NCBI RefSeq assembly: GCF_014773265.1
Contig: NZ_JACWMY010000016.1
Span: forward strand, 62,001-126,000
Source: Mucilaginibacter pankratovii
Lineage (GTDB): Bacteria; Bacteroidota; Bacteroidia; Sphingobacteriales; Sphingobacteriaceae
Length of the DNA: 64,000 nucleotides
Reading direction: 5' to 3'
The notes below the pieces were generated by a model, which ran no database searches, was not told the origin of the DNA, and worked only from the letters and a program-made list of their open reading frames with translations. Shown in pieces: positions 53,812-62,900 of this stretch (the first letter of the stretch is position 1; every line of letters starts with the position of its first letter). Made by a program: the position numbers and the translations under genes.

Positions 53812-56013
53812 TTACCAAATAACCTTCAACTCTTGATGCCCGTTAACAGTGTATTCCACATTACCGTCTTTTAAGGCTTTTCCCTTCAATTCATCCTTAC
53901 CTACTTTTACGGTAAAAGCAGGCAGTTTCTTCTTACCTGTTTTAATGATGAGCATCCGGCAGCTTAAACGTTCGTCGCCTTTTACTTTAAAGCTTACGCT
54001 GCCGTCTTTCCTGTGTTTAAAATTCGCGGTAGGGTAATCAAGGTATATCATAAAATCTTCTCCCGGCACTTTATAAAAGTGGCGGGGAATAATGCCAAAG
54101 GCCACCCCCGCACCATAAACCTCCTGCCCTACCGTGCCCGATTGCTCCCAGCCATCATGGATATCTTCTATAGCTATCCAAAGCTTATGGTCTACCTGCC
54201 CGGTTTTTACCTCTTCAGATAGCATCTCCTTTGGCAGGTTTGGCGGGTAATAGTAGGGTGCCCTGTTTACAATATATTTTAAAAACTCGGGGACGAGCAT
54301 AGATACCGATGGAAAGATCTCCTCGTCTTCGGCATACAACAGGAAATTATGCATGGCCGCAAACACCTCCTGTTCTTCGTAAGCGGCGGTATACGGTGCA
54401 TCATTTAGTGGGAACATCGCGAAAAATGTTGGGTAATCTTTAGCGTACCCATAGTTACATTCCCACAGCTGGAAGTTTTTAAAGATATTGGCCAGGCACA
54501 GGTAGGTTAGGTCCAGGTATACTTTTTCTTTGGTCTCCTTATACAACCAAAACATCGCGTTTGCAGAGAAAGCCGTGTTATTGGCCTGGTAAAACAATTC
54601 GAAGCCTTTGCCCTGCAATGTTTTTGCCGCTTTTTTTGCTTCGCGAAGGTATTTATCATCTTTGGTTAACTGCCAGGCATGCAGCATCACCAGCGCGTAC
54701 AGGCCCGCTACATCTTTTTCGCCGCCTTTGCCGGGTTGGGTCTCTTCCTTTACCACCTCCAGCGTTTTCATGTTGTACATTACCGGCCATTCGTAATTAA
54801 AGTGATGAGCAACCTTGATGGTAAAGCCCAGCGAATCTAAAAACAGCTTTTTAGCTTGTTTGTCCCCGCGGATCGCCAGCCGCCCTAAATTCAGCATCGG
54901 GTGGTGCAGGTACCACGAATCCATTACATTGGGCTTCAATTGCTCTTCCTCGCCGCTTAGCTCATCGGCCAAAGCAGGCAAAAAACGCACTACCGTTTTC
55001 AATTCTTCGCTGTAAAAAGCGTCCAGGCCATTTTTTATTTTTTGGATCGATGGCAGGTCTTTTTGGCTCCAGTCATAGTAATCCGTCAGCGGCAATAGCA
55101 CGGCCAGCTGCACCATTAACTCGGGTGGCGTAGCATAATCGGCCACATAAGCGTTCAGGTAATCCTGTTCTGCCGCGTGCGACCAGCAGCCATGGCTAAA
55201 TTCCAGATCGTGCAAGCCTTGGTCAACCATACCCGGCCAGTCATAATATTCGGTAGCGGGTTTGGGTAAATGCAGGTAAATATCGGCCAGCAGGTTCAAG
55301 AATTGTTTGGCCTGCGCCATGTCATCTTTCGGGTTTTCGCGACTAAAGGCGATAAAACCATCAGAAAGCACAATTTCTTTATGCGCGGGTATTGGCTTCT
55401 CCTTTAAAGTGGGCGGTAGGGCAAAACCCATTTCGGGCCAGCTACCCCCAACAACGTTGCCCAACGAGGTTTCGGTCGCCTGCGCGTAATCGTTAAGTGC
55501 TGTGAGGTTTTGGAAATAAAGCGCCGCGCCGGATGCAGGCTCGTCTATACTAAAATATTGCAAGCCCGAGCGGGTGCCTACCTGGTTTACATAAATTGTC
55601 CCTTTAGGGTCAGTTCCGCTTTCGTCCGGCCCGGTCACTACTACATCTCTGGGCCAAAACGGCACCAGCAGCGGTTCGTTTGCGGTAATTGTAGTTGTAT
55701 AACGTATCAGCGGTTTGGCCTCGTCCGGCAACTGCAGTTTAACCCGGTAGTGCCCAATGCCGGCCGAAAGGTTAATGGTTATGCCGTCTTCATTCTTAAC
55801 CACCCTGCCCATTTGTAAATGATCGTTGGGCGCGTAGGCCGGCCGAAGAATTACCTGTGCTCCTTTTGGGCAAGTAATGGCTATCCACAGGGCATTATTC
55901 AGGTTATGCACCCTGACGTTGTACCCGGAAATTTCCTGTTGAAAAATGGCAGGCAGGTCTTGCTCGTGAAACAAGGTTTTAACCGCGTTTGCCCAGGGTG
56001 ATATGGCATTCAT
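53812..56013 (-). CDS. Large cytosolic protein of unknown family, 733 aa
   Basis: No signal peptide. The N-terminal 230 residues are strand-rich; the middle (about 240-600) is helical and alternates in a way reminiscent of six-hairpin/alpha-toroid glycosidases (YLNAYVADYATPPELM, DVAGLYALVMLHAWQLTKDDKYLREAKKAAKTLQGKG, YKETKEKVYLDLTYLCLANIF). The last 70 residues are a beta-rich Lys-rich end. Catalytic residues cannot be named. It is divergent from the manganese catalase. I do not recognise the family. Confidence 0.7.
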   Translation of the reverse strand: MNAISPWANAVKTLFHEQDLPAIFQQEISGYNVRVHNLNNALWIAITCPKGAQVILRPAYAPNDHLQMGRVVKNEDGITINLSAGIGHYRVKLQLPDEAKPLIRYTTTITANEPLLVPFWPRDVVVTGPDESGTDPKGTIYVNQVGTRSGLQYFSIDEPASGAALYFQNLTALNDYAQATETSLGNVVGGSWPEMGFALPPTLKEKPIPAHKEIVLSDGFIAFSRENPKDDMAQAKQFLNLLADIYLHLPKPATEYYDWPGMVDQGLHDLEFSHGCWSHAAEQDYLNAYVADYATPPELMVQLAVLLPLTDYYDWSQKDLPSIQKIKNGLDAFYSEELKTVVRFLPALADELSGEEEQLKPNVMDSWYLHHPMLNLGRLAIRGDKQAKKLFLDSLGFTIKVAHHFNYEWPVMYNMKTLEVVKEETQPGKGGEKDVAGLYALVMLHAWQLTKDDKYLREAKKAAKTLQGKGFELFYQANNTAFSANAMFWLYKETKEKVYLDLTYLCLANIFKNFQLWECNYGYAKDYPTFFAMFPLNDAPYTAAYEEQEVFAAMHNFLLYAEDEEIFPSVSMLVPEFLKYIVNRAPYYYPPNLPKEMLSEEVKTGQVDHKLWIAIEDIHDGWEQSGTVGQEVYGAGVAFGIIPRHFYKVPGEDFMIYLDYPTANFKHRKDGSVSFKVKGDERLSCRMLIIKTGKKKLPAFTVKVGKDELKGKALKDGNVEYTVNGHQELKVIW

Positions 56014-56298
56014 TGTAAAAAAATTAACTGTTAAACAACTTTCATTAAGCCAGAACGCGTTGATTAGCGCTCCAAAAAGAGCCTCGCTTATAATACCCCA
56101 ACCTTTCTGGTATTGTTTTTAATTTTTTGACAATTTCTTAAAAAATTGATTTACAGCTCATTAAAAAAGCAAAACGCGTACGTATTAAAAAATAAGAAAT
56201 ATTATTAATTTCTAATAGAAACATTGCGCTTCCCTGTTGGTTGTATAAAAGGCACACAATTCCACAGTACTCAATTATTTACTTTTAAAATTTATATC

Positions 56299-57225
56299 AT
56301 GTTTCACCACGTTAAATCACTACAATTCAATGCCAGGGTGTCCCGGCCCGACCCGCGCTTTGCCAACCTTTTGTTAGAGCAATTCGGCGGCGAAAACGGC
56401 GAACTTGCTGCCGCGATGCAGTATTTTACACAAGCATTTGGTGCCAAGCAGCCGCACCCTGATAAATACGATATGCTGATGGATATCGCTACCGAGGAGT
56501 TTAGTCACCTGGAAATAGTAGGTGCTACCATCCAAATGTTGCTGAAAGGCGTTAACGGCGACTTGAAAGACGCTGCCGAACAAAGCGAGATCATGGTGGC
56601 CATGAACGGTAAGGCCGAAAAGGAAAGCGTGATACATGCAGCCTTATCTGCAAACCCGCAGTTCCCCATCATCACAGGTGGCGGGCCAACCCCACGCAAC
56701 AGCCAGGGCATTCCGTGGTGCGCATCTTATATCAATTCTAATGGCGACCTTACCGTCGATCTGCGTACCAACCTTGCCTCAGAATCGAGGGCGAAGCTGG
56801 TTTACGAGCACCTGATGAAATTTACGGATGACCCGTACGTGCAGGAAACGCTATCGTTTTTGATGACGCGTGAGGTTACCCACTATAAAATGTTTGAGGC
56901 GGCTTTAAACAGCATCCAGCCTAATTTCCCTCCGGGTGTATTGGCGGCAGATCCGCGTTACCTGCAAAACGTTTATAACCTGAGTGACGGCACCGTGCGC
57001 GGGCCATGGAACGAAGGCGAAATAAAAGGCATGGGTAAGGATTTTGTTTATGTAGAAAACCCGTTAGAGCAGGTACAGCAAACCGAAGGGCAAACCAATC
57101 TGCCACAGGATTTCGACAAGGAACTGAAAGCCACGGAAAAACTGGACAAAGAAATGAGCGAAGTAAAAAGCGGCGAAGTAAAAAACGCAGAACCAAAGGG
57201 CGTAGCCCAATGGAGCAACTATTAA
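56299..57225 (+). CDS. Manganese catalase
   Basis: 308 residues from Met 56299; a longer Met at 56224 adds a non-conserved leader. The di-manganese helices are clear: FGGENGELAAAMQYFTQAF, DIATEEFSHLEIVGATIQML, LTREVTHYKMFEAAL (MTREVTHYKMF), with Glu/His ligands at the expected spacing. It decomposes hydrogen peroxide without heme. An acidic, charged C-terminal extension (about 245-308) follows the core. Confidence 0.95.
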   Translation: MFHHVKSLQFNARVSRPDPRFANLLLEQFGGENGELAAAMQYFTQAFGAKQPHPDKYDMLMDIATEEFSHLEIVGATIQMLLKGVNGDLKDAAEQSEIMVAMNGKAEKESVIHAALSANPQFPIITGGGPTPRNSQGIPWCASYINSNGDLTVDLRTNLASESRAKLVYEHLMKFTDDPYVQETLSFLMTREVTHYKMFEAALNSIQPNFPPGVLAADPRYLQNVYNLSDGTVRGPWNEGEIKGMGKDFVYVENPLEQVQQTEGQTNLPQDFDKELKATEKLDKEMSEVKSGEVKNAEPKGVAQWSNY

Positions 57226-57244
57226 TGCCGAACAATAAATAATG

Positions 57245-57283
57245 GCTGCAGGGGTGAAAATTCACCTCTGCAGCTTTTTTTTT
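57245..57283 (+). terminator. Rho-independent terminator of the catalase gene
   Basis: Stem gctgcaggggtga / tcacctctgcagc (57245-57274) followed by T9, 20 bases after the stop. Confidence 0.9.
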
Positions 57284-57686
57284 ACCGGTATTGTACTCAG
57301 CCTTTCTATATTTAGCCCCCGATAAACGGCAAATTCCCCCTTTTGTAAACCCGAAAAGGCGACAGCTTGATGGGCAATTAATGTGCGTATGTTTAGCTTT
57401 CCCACCTGCTTGTGTATAAAAAAATGTACACTTTACATAGTACAAAGCGCTCAGTTGACCCGCTCCTTAAACCTTCATGTAACTTATTATTTTACGAGTT
57501 AAATCCTTAAGGATATTGTAAATAAAATGTTATAAACCAAACAATAATAAGCCCCTCAAGTTTATTCGGCATGTTTTTATAAGATACTTTTACCATAATC
57601 AATAAGTAAAATAGCGTAATAAAGCAATGTACTTGCGTATTAGTTATAATACTTACATGATACATCGGAACCAAATATTACTTTAA
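57284..57686. other. AT-rich control region before kaiC
   Basis: About 400 bases with no credible gene. It probably carries the kaiC promoter, but no perfect TAnnTTTG box was found; weak candidates only. Confidence 0.45.
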
Positions 57687-59423
57687 ATGAGCATTACCAA
57701 ACCAAAAAAGCCTGCATACCCTACCCTGCCCAAAACACCTACAGGTATAACCGGGCTGGATGAAATTACCGAAGGCGGGCTGCCTACCGGCAGGCCCACT
57801 TTAATATGTGGCCAGGCCGGCTGTGGCAAAACCCTTATGTCGATTGAATTTATCGTGCGCGGGGCAATTGAATTTAATGAGCCCGGCGTATTTGTAGCTT
57901 TTGAAGAAAAAAGCGACGAATTGGCCATGAACGTAGCCTCTTTAGGCTTCGACCTTAAGAAACTGCAGGAAGATAAAAAAATACGCATAGATCATGTACA
58001 CATCGATCGCAGCGAAATTGAAGAAACCGGCGAATACGACCTTGAAGGCCTGTTTATCCGCCTTGGCTACGCGATAGACAGCATCGGCGCCAAGCGCGTT
58101 GTGCTGGATACGCTGGAGAACCTGTTCTCGGGCCTCAGCAACCAGGCCGTGCTGCGTGCCGAGATCCGCAGGCTGTTCCATTGGCTGAAGGAGAAAGGCG
58201 TAACCGCCATTATTACCGGCGAGCGCGGCGATGGCAATGCCTTAACGCGCCAGGGGCTGGAAGAATACGTATCAGATTGCGTTATCCTGCTGGATCATAG
58301 GGTGATCAACCAGATCTCCACCCGCAGGCTGCGCATTATCAAATACCGCGGCACCGTACACGGTACCAACGAGTATCCTTTCCTGATAGACGAGGACGGC
58401 ATCTCGGTTTTACCGGTAACTTCTTTAAAACTGGCCAAACAGGTATCAACCGATAGGGTGCCAACCGGCATCCCTGCCCTGGACGAAATGCTGGGCGGCA
58501 AAGGCTTTTACCGTGGTGGCAGCACACTGGTATCGGGCACGGCGGGTACCGGCAAAACCAGCATAGCGGCCTATTTTGCCAACGAAACCGCCAACCGGGG
58601 CGAAAAGTGCGTTTACTTTGCCATGGAGGAATCTCCTAACCAAATCATGCGCAATATGCGCTCGATAGGCGTTGAACTTAAAAAGCATGTAGATTCGGGG
58701 CTGCTGTTATTCAATGCCTCCCGCCCAAATATGTATGGGCTGGAGATGCATTTGGTAGCTATCCATAAGATCATCAAAAAGTTTAAACCAAGCGTGATTA
58801 TCATCGACCCGATAACCAACTTTATCAACATCGGCTCGATAAGCGAAGTGAAAAACATGCTGGTCCGCCTGATAGATTTTCTGCAGGAAGAACAGATCTC
58901 TGTAATGTTTACTGCCCTATCGCTTAACACCATTGTAAACGAGCAAACGGACGAGGGCGTATCATCGCTGGTAGATTCCTGGCTGCTGGTGCGCGATATA
59001 GAGTACAACGGAGAGCGCAACCGCGGCCTGTATGTAATGAAGGCCCGCGGCATGAAACACAGTAACCAGGTGCGCGAGTTTGTGATATCTGATGAAGGCC
59101 TCAACCTGATTGAGGTTTACGTAGGGCCTGAAGGTGTACTAACCGGCTCTGCACGCAAACAGCAGGTGCTGCTGGAACAAACCGGCAAGGCCATCCATAC
59201 CCATTCAATAGGTCGTAAAGACAGGGAAATTGCCCGCAAACGCAAAGTGCTGGAGGCAAAAATTTCCAGCCTTAACAGCGAATACGAATCGGTAGAGGAA
59301 GAACTGAACAAAGTTTACCTGGAAGATGAATTGAAGAAAGAAATTTTAGAAAAAAACCGGGAAGAGATCACACGGATACGGAGAGGCGCGGAGGATACTA
59401 ACAAACCCGCCGGAGGAAAATAA
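57687..59423 (+). CDS. kaiC: KaiC-family ATPase, circadian clock type
   Basis: 578 residues, two RecA-like domains. CI: Walker A GQAGCGKT (42-49), catalytic Glu73/Glu74. CII: Walker A GTAGTGKT (284-291), Glu314/Glu315. The phospho-site loop QTDEGVSSLVDSW (420-432) aligns with ITDSHISTITDT of Synechococcus; Ser426/Ser427 replace its Ser431/Thr432, and Thr421 its Thr426. The C-terminal region (about 495-578) is a basic coiled coil, not the A-loop/KaiA tail. CI ATPase and autophosphorylation are expected. The kaiB start follows after one base. Confidence 0.95.
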   Translation: MSITKPKKPAYPTLPKTPTGITGLDEITEGGLPTGRPTLICGQAGCGKTLMSIEFIVRGAIEFNEPGVFVAFEEKSDELAMNVASLGFDLKKLQEDKKIRIDHVHIDRSEIEETGEYDLEGLFIRLGYAIDSIGAKRVVLDTLENLFSGLSNQAVLRAEIRRLFHWLKEKGVTAIITGERGDGNALTRQGLEEYVSDCVILLDHRVINQISTRRLRIIKYRGTVHGTNEYPFLIDEDGISVLPVTSLKLAKQVSTDRVPTGIPALDEMLGGKGFYRGGSTLVSGTAGTGKTSIAAYFANETANRGEKCVYFAMEESPNQIMRNMRSIGVELKKHVDSGLLLFNASRPNMYGLEMHLVAIHKIIKKFKPSVIIIDPITNFINIGSISEVKNMLVRLIDFLQEEQISVMFTALSLNTIVNEQTDEGVSSLVDSWLLVRDIEYNGERNRGLYVMKARGMKHSNQVREFVISDEGLNLIEVYVGPEGVLTGSARKQQVLLEQTGKAIHTHSIGRKDREIARKRKVLEAKISSLNSEYESVEEELNKVYLEDELKKEILEKNREEITRIRRGAEDTNKPAGGK

Positions 59424-59424
59424 T

Positions 59425-59724
59425 ATGGAGTTTGATGAAACAGCAATAGATAAAAAATGGGAATTGAGGCTATACGTGGCCGGCAAAACCCCGAAATCGG
59501 TAACGGCGCTTAGTAACCTCAAAAAATACTGCGAGGAACACCTCAAAGGCCAATACCGCATACAAGTGATAGACTTATTAGAACAACCGCAACTGGCTGA
59601 GGGTGACCAGATACTGGCCATACCTACACTGGTGCGCAAAGTACCCGAGCCTATCCGTAAAATAATTGGTGATTTGAGTAACGAAGAAAAGGTTTTGGTG
59701 GGGCTGAACATTCGGCCTGCTTAA
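59425..59724 (+). CDS. kaiB: KaiB, first copy (canonical)
   Basis: 99 residues with thioredoxin-like KaiB features: ELRLYVAGKTPKSVTALSNLKKYCEEHLKG, VIDLLEQPQLAEGDQILAIPTLVRKVPEP and IIGDLSNEEKVLVGL, very close to the cyanobacterial protein. It contains the IPTL segment whose cis-Pro is important in the fold switch. It should bind KaiC CI. Coupled to kaiC by one base. Confidence 0.94.
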   Translation: MEFDETAIDKKWELRLYVAGKTPKSVTALSNLKKYCEEHLKGQYRIQVIDLLEQPQLAEGDQILAIPTLVRKVPEPIRKIIGDLSNEEKVLVGLNIRPA

Positions 59725-59741
59725 TTGTACTATCGTAGCTT

Positions 59742-60068
59742 ATGGCCAACCAAAATACAGAATTTGCAGATTACGAACGTAACGAAGAGGCTTCGGCCTA
59801 TATATTACGCTTGTTTATAACCGGGGCATCGCCCAATTCTATCCGCGCGGTAGAAAATATAAATACTATTTGTGAAAAATATTTAAAAGGCAACTACGAC
59901 CTGAAAATTATAGATATACACCAACAGCCTGAATTAGCACAGGGCGAAGATATTGTTGCTCTGCCGCTGCTCATTAAAAAGGCCCCCGGCACCGAAAGGC
60001 GCATGATTGGCGATATGAGCGATACTAATAAAGTTTTAAGAGGGCTTGGCCTGCCCGAACTCAATTAA
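59742..60068 (+). CDS. KaiB, second divergent copy
   Basis: 108 residues; ILRLFITGASPNSIRAVENINTICEKYLKGNYDLKIIDIHQQPELAQGEDIVALPLLIKKAPGTERRMIGDMSDTNKVLRGLGL. The fold signature is kept, but the IPTL segment reads LPLL and the R-x-x-x-E and IIGD positions differ, and the N-terminus has an added acidic arm. Likely a paralog with a different partner or modified fold switch. It lies 17 bases after kaiB and 4 bases before the histidine kinase. Confidence 0.9.
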   Translation: MANQNTEFADYERNEEASAYILRLFITGASPNSIRAVENINTICEKYLKGNYDLKIIDIHQQPELAQGEDIVALPLLIKKAPGTERRMIGDMSDTNKVLRGLGLPELN

Positions 60069-60072
60069 CACC

Positions 60073-61737
60073 ATGGAGCAAAACAATTCAAATAACAGCT
60101 TATTAGCCGAGATTGAAGAGCTGCGCCAGCAACTGGAGGAAGCCACCGATACCATACACGCTATCCGTACCGGCCAGGTAGATGCTTTGGTGGTAAAAGA
60201 TAACGATGGGCACCAGTTGTACACCCTAAAAACTGCCGACCAAACCTATCGTGTCTTCATCGAAAAAATGAATGAGGGCGCGGTTACCATAAACCGGGAA
60301 GGCATTGTTTTATACTGTAACACGCGTTTTGCCGAAATGGCCGATACTCCGCTGGAGAAGGTCCTTGGGATGCCTATGGTATCCTTCGTCCCGGAAGAGT
60401 CTAAAGAAAAATTACAAAAACTGATTGATGGCGGCTGGGATAAAGACTGTAAACAGGAAATTACGATAAAAGATGGCAGCGATAAGGATATGTGTTGCCT
60501 GTTTAGTTGTACCACTATCGATTTGGATAATGGTACGGCACTTAGCCTGATCATAACCGACCTTACGCTGCTTAAAGCTACCGAACAGGAGCTAAAACTG
60601 CGCAACGATCAATTGGAAGAGGCGCGGTCTGCAACAGAAATGCTGAATGAATCGTTAGAAGTAACTGTTAAAGAGCGCACGCACGATCTTACGATAAGCC
60701 GCGAGCATTTTAAGCTGCTTACCAATAATATTGCGCAGATGACCTGGACTAACCTCCCTGATGGCAGAATAACATCGTACAACCAGCGCTGGTACGATTA
60801 TACCGGGCTTGATTTTGGCACAACAGGCGGCTTTGGCTGGAAGGATGTGCTAAACCCTGATGACCTGGCAGAAACAACAGAGAAATACCGGGCGGCAATA
60901 CAAAGCGGCGAAATGTTTGAGGTAGAGAACCGCTACCGCCGGCATGATGGTGTTTACCGCTGGCATTTGAACCGTGCCAACCCGCTAAAAAACGATAGTG
61001 GCGAAATTATTTTCTGGGTAGGCACCGCTACCGATATTGAAGACCAAAAGCGCGAAATGGAGCGCAAGGATGAATTTATAGGGATAGCCAGCCACGAGTT
61101 AAAAACACCGCTCACCAGCTTAAAAGGCTACCTGCAGTTAATATCGGGCTATAAAAAAGAGGAACTGCCGCCTGTAATAAAAAACTATATCGCTAAAGCA
61201 GGCGGATCGTTAAACAAGCTGCAGTCGCTTATCAACGATCTGCTGGATGTAAGCAAGATAAAGGCAGGGAGGTTGGAATATGCCATTGCCGATGTAAACA
61301 CCAACGACCTGGTTGGGCAGTGTATGGAGAACGCTGTACATATGTACCCGCTATATACGTTTGAAAACCGGGCAGGTAAAAATTACAAAATACGCGGCAA
61401 CCAGGAACGGCTGGAGCAGGTGCTGATGAACCTGATAAACAACGCTGTAAAATACTCCCACTTTAATAAAACGGTGCTTATCAATAGCGAAGAGCGGGAA
61501 GGATATGTACGCATATCGGTAACCGATAAAGGTATCGGGCTATCAAACGACCAAAAAAGCAAGATATTTGAACGCTTTTACCGGGTAGAAGATAAAAAGA
61601 ACATGACCAGCGGACTTGGGATGGGGCTCTATATTTCCAACGAGATCATCCAGCACCACAAAGGGCGCATCGGCGTGGATAGCGAACCGGGCAAAGGCTC
61701 CACCTTTTATTTTGAGCTGCCGCTGGTGGAAGAATAA
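60073..61737 (+). CDS. PAS-domain sensor histidine kinase of the kai operon
   Basis: 554 residues from Met 60073. A short N-terminal coiled coil (NSLLAEIEELRQQLEEATDTI), then PAS1 (about 60-180), a coiled coil, PAS2 with PAC end (about 220-335), HisKA (IGIASHELKTPLTSLKG) and HATPase with NLINNAVKYS, DKGIGL and SGLGMGLYIS. No membrane segment. It fills the place of SasA in the cyanobacterial clock output, but lacks the KaiB-like N-terminal domain of SasA. No response regulator is nearby. Confidence 0.94.
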   Translation: MEQNNSNNSLLAEIEELRQQLEEATDTIHAIRTGQVDALVVKDNDGHQLYTLKTADQTYRVFIEKMNEGAVTINREGIVLYCNTRFAEMADTPLEKVLGMPMVSFVPEESKEKLQKLIDGGWDKDCKQEITIKDGSDKDMCCLFSCTTIDLDNGTALSLIITDLTLLKATEQELKLRNDQLEEARSATEMLNESLEVTVKERTHDLTISREHFKLLTNNIAQMTWTNLPDGRITSYNQRWYDYTGLDFGTTGGFGWKDVLNPDDLAETTEKYRAAIQSGEMFEVENRYRRHDGVYRWHLNRANPLKNDSGEIIFWVGTATDIEDQKREMERKDEFIGIASHELKTPLTSLKGYLQLISGYKKEELPPVIKNYIAKAGGSLNKLQSLINDLLDVSKIKAGRLEYAIADVNTNDLVGQCMENAVHMYPLYTFENRAGKNYKIRGNQERLEQVLMNLINNAVKYSHFNKTVLINSEEREGYVRISVTDKGIGLSNDQKSKIFERFYRVEDKKNMTSGLGMGLYISNEIIQHHKGRIGVDSEPGKGSTFYFELPLVEE

Positions 61738-61940
61738 GGCTATTTAAAAAATTTCCCGGCGATGAAATTGAATGTTTAAACATTGTTCGGGCTTGTTCGG
61801 GCTGTTCGCGCTTCATGTCGAACGCGAACAAGTCCGCCGCCTATCCTGTTTCGGGGCGAGAAACTCCTTTCTTTTCCAAATACAGAATTGCCGCTTAAAC
61901 AAAATTTACTGATATTGGCAACATACGTATTAAACCCATT

Positions 61941-62711
61941 ATGAGCACCCCAGATAACGGCAATGTATCCTTACATGTAGGCGATGATGGTATAGCTACC
62001 ATCAGCTTTTACCATCCTGCCCAAAACTCGCTGCCGGCAAGCCTGCTTAACCAACTGGCAGAAATGATCACCTTCGCCGGTATCGACTCCGCCAGTCGTG
62101 TTATCCTCCTAAAAAGCGGAGGCGACCGTACCTTTTGTGCCGGTGCCAGCTTTGATGAATTGCTGCAGATAAAAGATAAACAAGCCGGCGCGGAATTTTT
62201 CTCGGGCTTTGCCAATGTGATAAACGCCTGTCGCAAATCGCCAAAAATTATCATCGCCCGTATACAAGGTAAAGCCGTTGGCGGAGGCGTTGGCCTTGCT
62301 GCCGCTGCCGATTACTGCCTGGCTACCGAAACCGCATCCATAAAACTAAGCGAACTTGCTATAGGTATTGGCCCCTTTGTAATATCGCCCGCGGTGATCC
62401 GCAAAATAGGTTTGCCTGCGTTTTCGCAGCTTACTATCAGAGCGGTGGATTTCCAATCGGCACAATGGGCTAAGGAAAAAGGGCTTTATAACGAGGTTTA
62501 CGCTGATATACCGGCACTTGATGAGGCTGTGGCAGCACTCAGCAAAAAACTGGCCTCCTATCATCCCGAAGCGCTTATAGGACTCAAACAGATCCTATGG
62601 GAAGGAACAGACAACTGGGACCAGCTTTTATTGGACCGTGCCGCGATAAGCGGAGAGTTGGTGTTATCGGAGTTTACGCAGGATGCTTTAAAGGGATTTT
62701 TGAAGAAGTAA
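61941..62711 (+). CDS. Enoyl-CoA hydratase/isomerase family protein
   Basis: 256 residues of crotonase fold. The oxyanion-hole parts are GGDRTFCAGASFDELL (about 55-75) and GKAVGGGVGLAAAADYCLATETASIKLSELAIGIGP (about 112-147). It should act on an acyl-CoA (hydration or isomerisation); the catalytic Glu pair is hard to confirm by eye, and the exact reaction is open. A repeat and a terminator follow. Confidence 0.87.
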   Translation: MSTPDNGNVSLHVGDDGIATISFYHPAQNSLPASLLNQLAEMITFAGIDSASRVILLKSGGDRTFCAGASFDELLQIKDKQAGAEFFSGFANVINACRKSPKIIIARIQGKAVGGGVGLAAAADYCLATETASIKLSELAIGIGPFVISPAVIRKIGLPAFSQLTIRAVDFQSAQWAKEKGLYNEVYADIPALDEAVAALSKKLASYHPEALIGLKQILWEGTDNWDQLLLDRAAISGELVLSEFTQDALKGFLKK

Positions 62712-62720
62712 AAATAACGG

Positions 62721-62822
62721 TCATGTTGAATTTATTTCAACACCCCAACATAAAGGTCGCCTATATGCAAGCCGTTTTGCAGGTCGAAAACCATGCAAGC
62801 GGGGTGCCGAAACAAGTTCGGC
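62721..62822. repeat. Two-hairpin intergenic repeat
   Basis: Hairpin tgttgaa / ttcaaca (62724-62742) and hairpin gccgaa / ttcggc (62806-62822) flank about 60 bases. The two hairpins resemble an interspersed repeat widespread in Bacteroidota (tcatgttgaat... and ...cgaaacaagttcggcgtgat), by memory only. Confidence 0.5.
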
Positions 62823-62849
62823 GTGATAATTTGGCTTAAATACGCGCAC

Positions 62850-62876
62850 AAAAAAAGCCCCTCAACCGAGGGGCTC
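62850..62876 (-). terminator. Terminator of the Tyr/Arg-rich gene
   Basis: Minus-strand stem agcccctc / gaggggct (62857-62874, loop 2 bases to 4 bases) followed by T7, 25 bases beyond the stop at 62901. Confidence 0.8.
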
Positions 62877-62900
62877 CATATATTTTTATCTAATTTATAA

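Noticed and set aside
56224..56298. Upstream ATG for manganese catalase
   Set aside because: The extra 25 residues are not conserved in type and the family begins near MFHHVKSLQF.
57284..57686. Riboswitch or kaiA gene before kaiC
   Set aside because: No open frame or recognisable fold; AT-rich DNA only.
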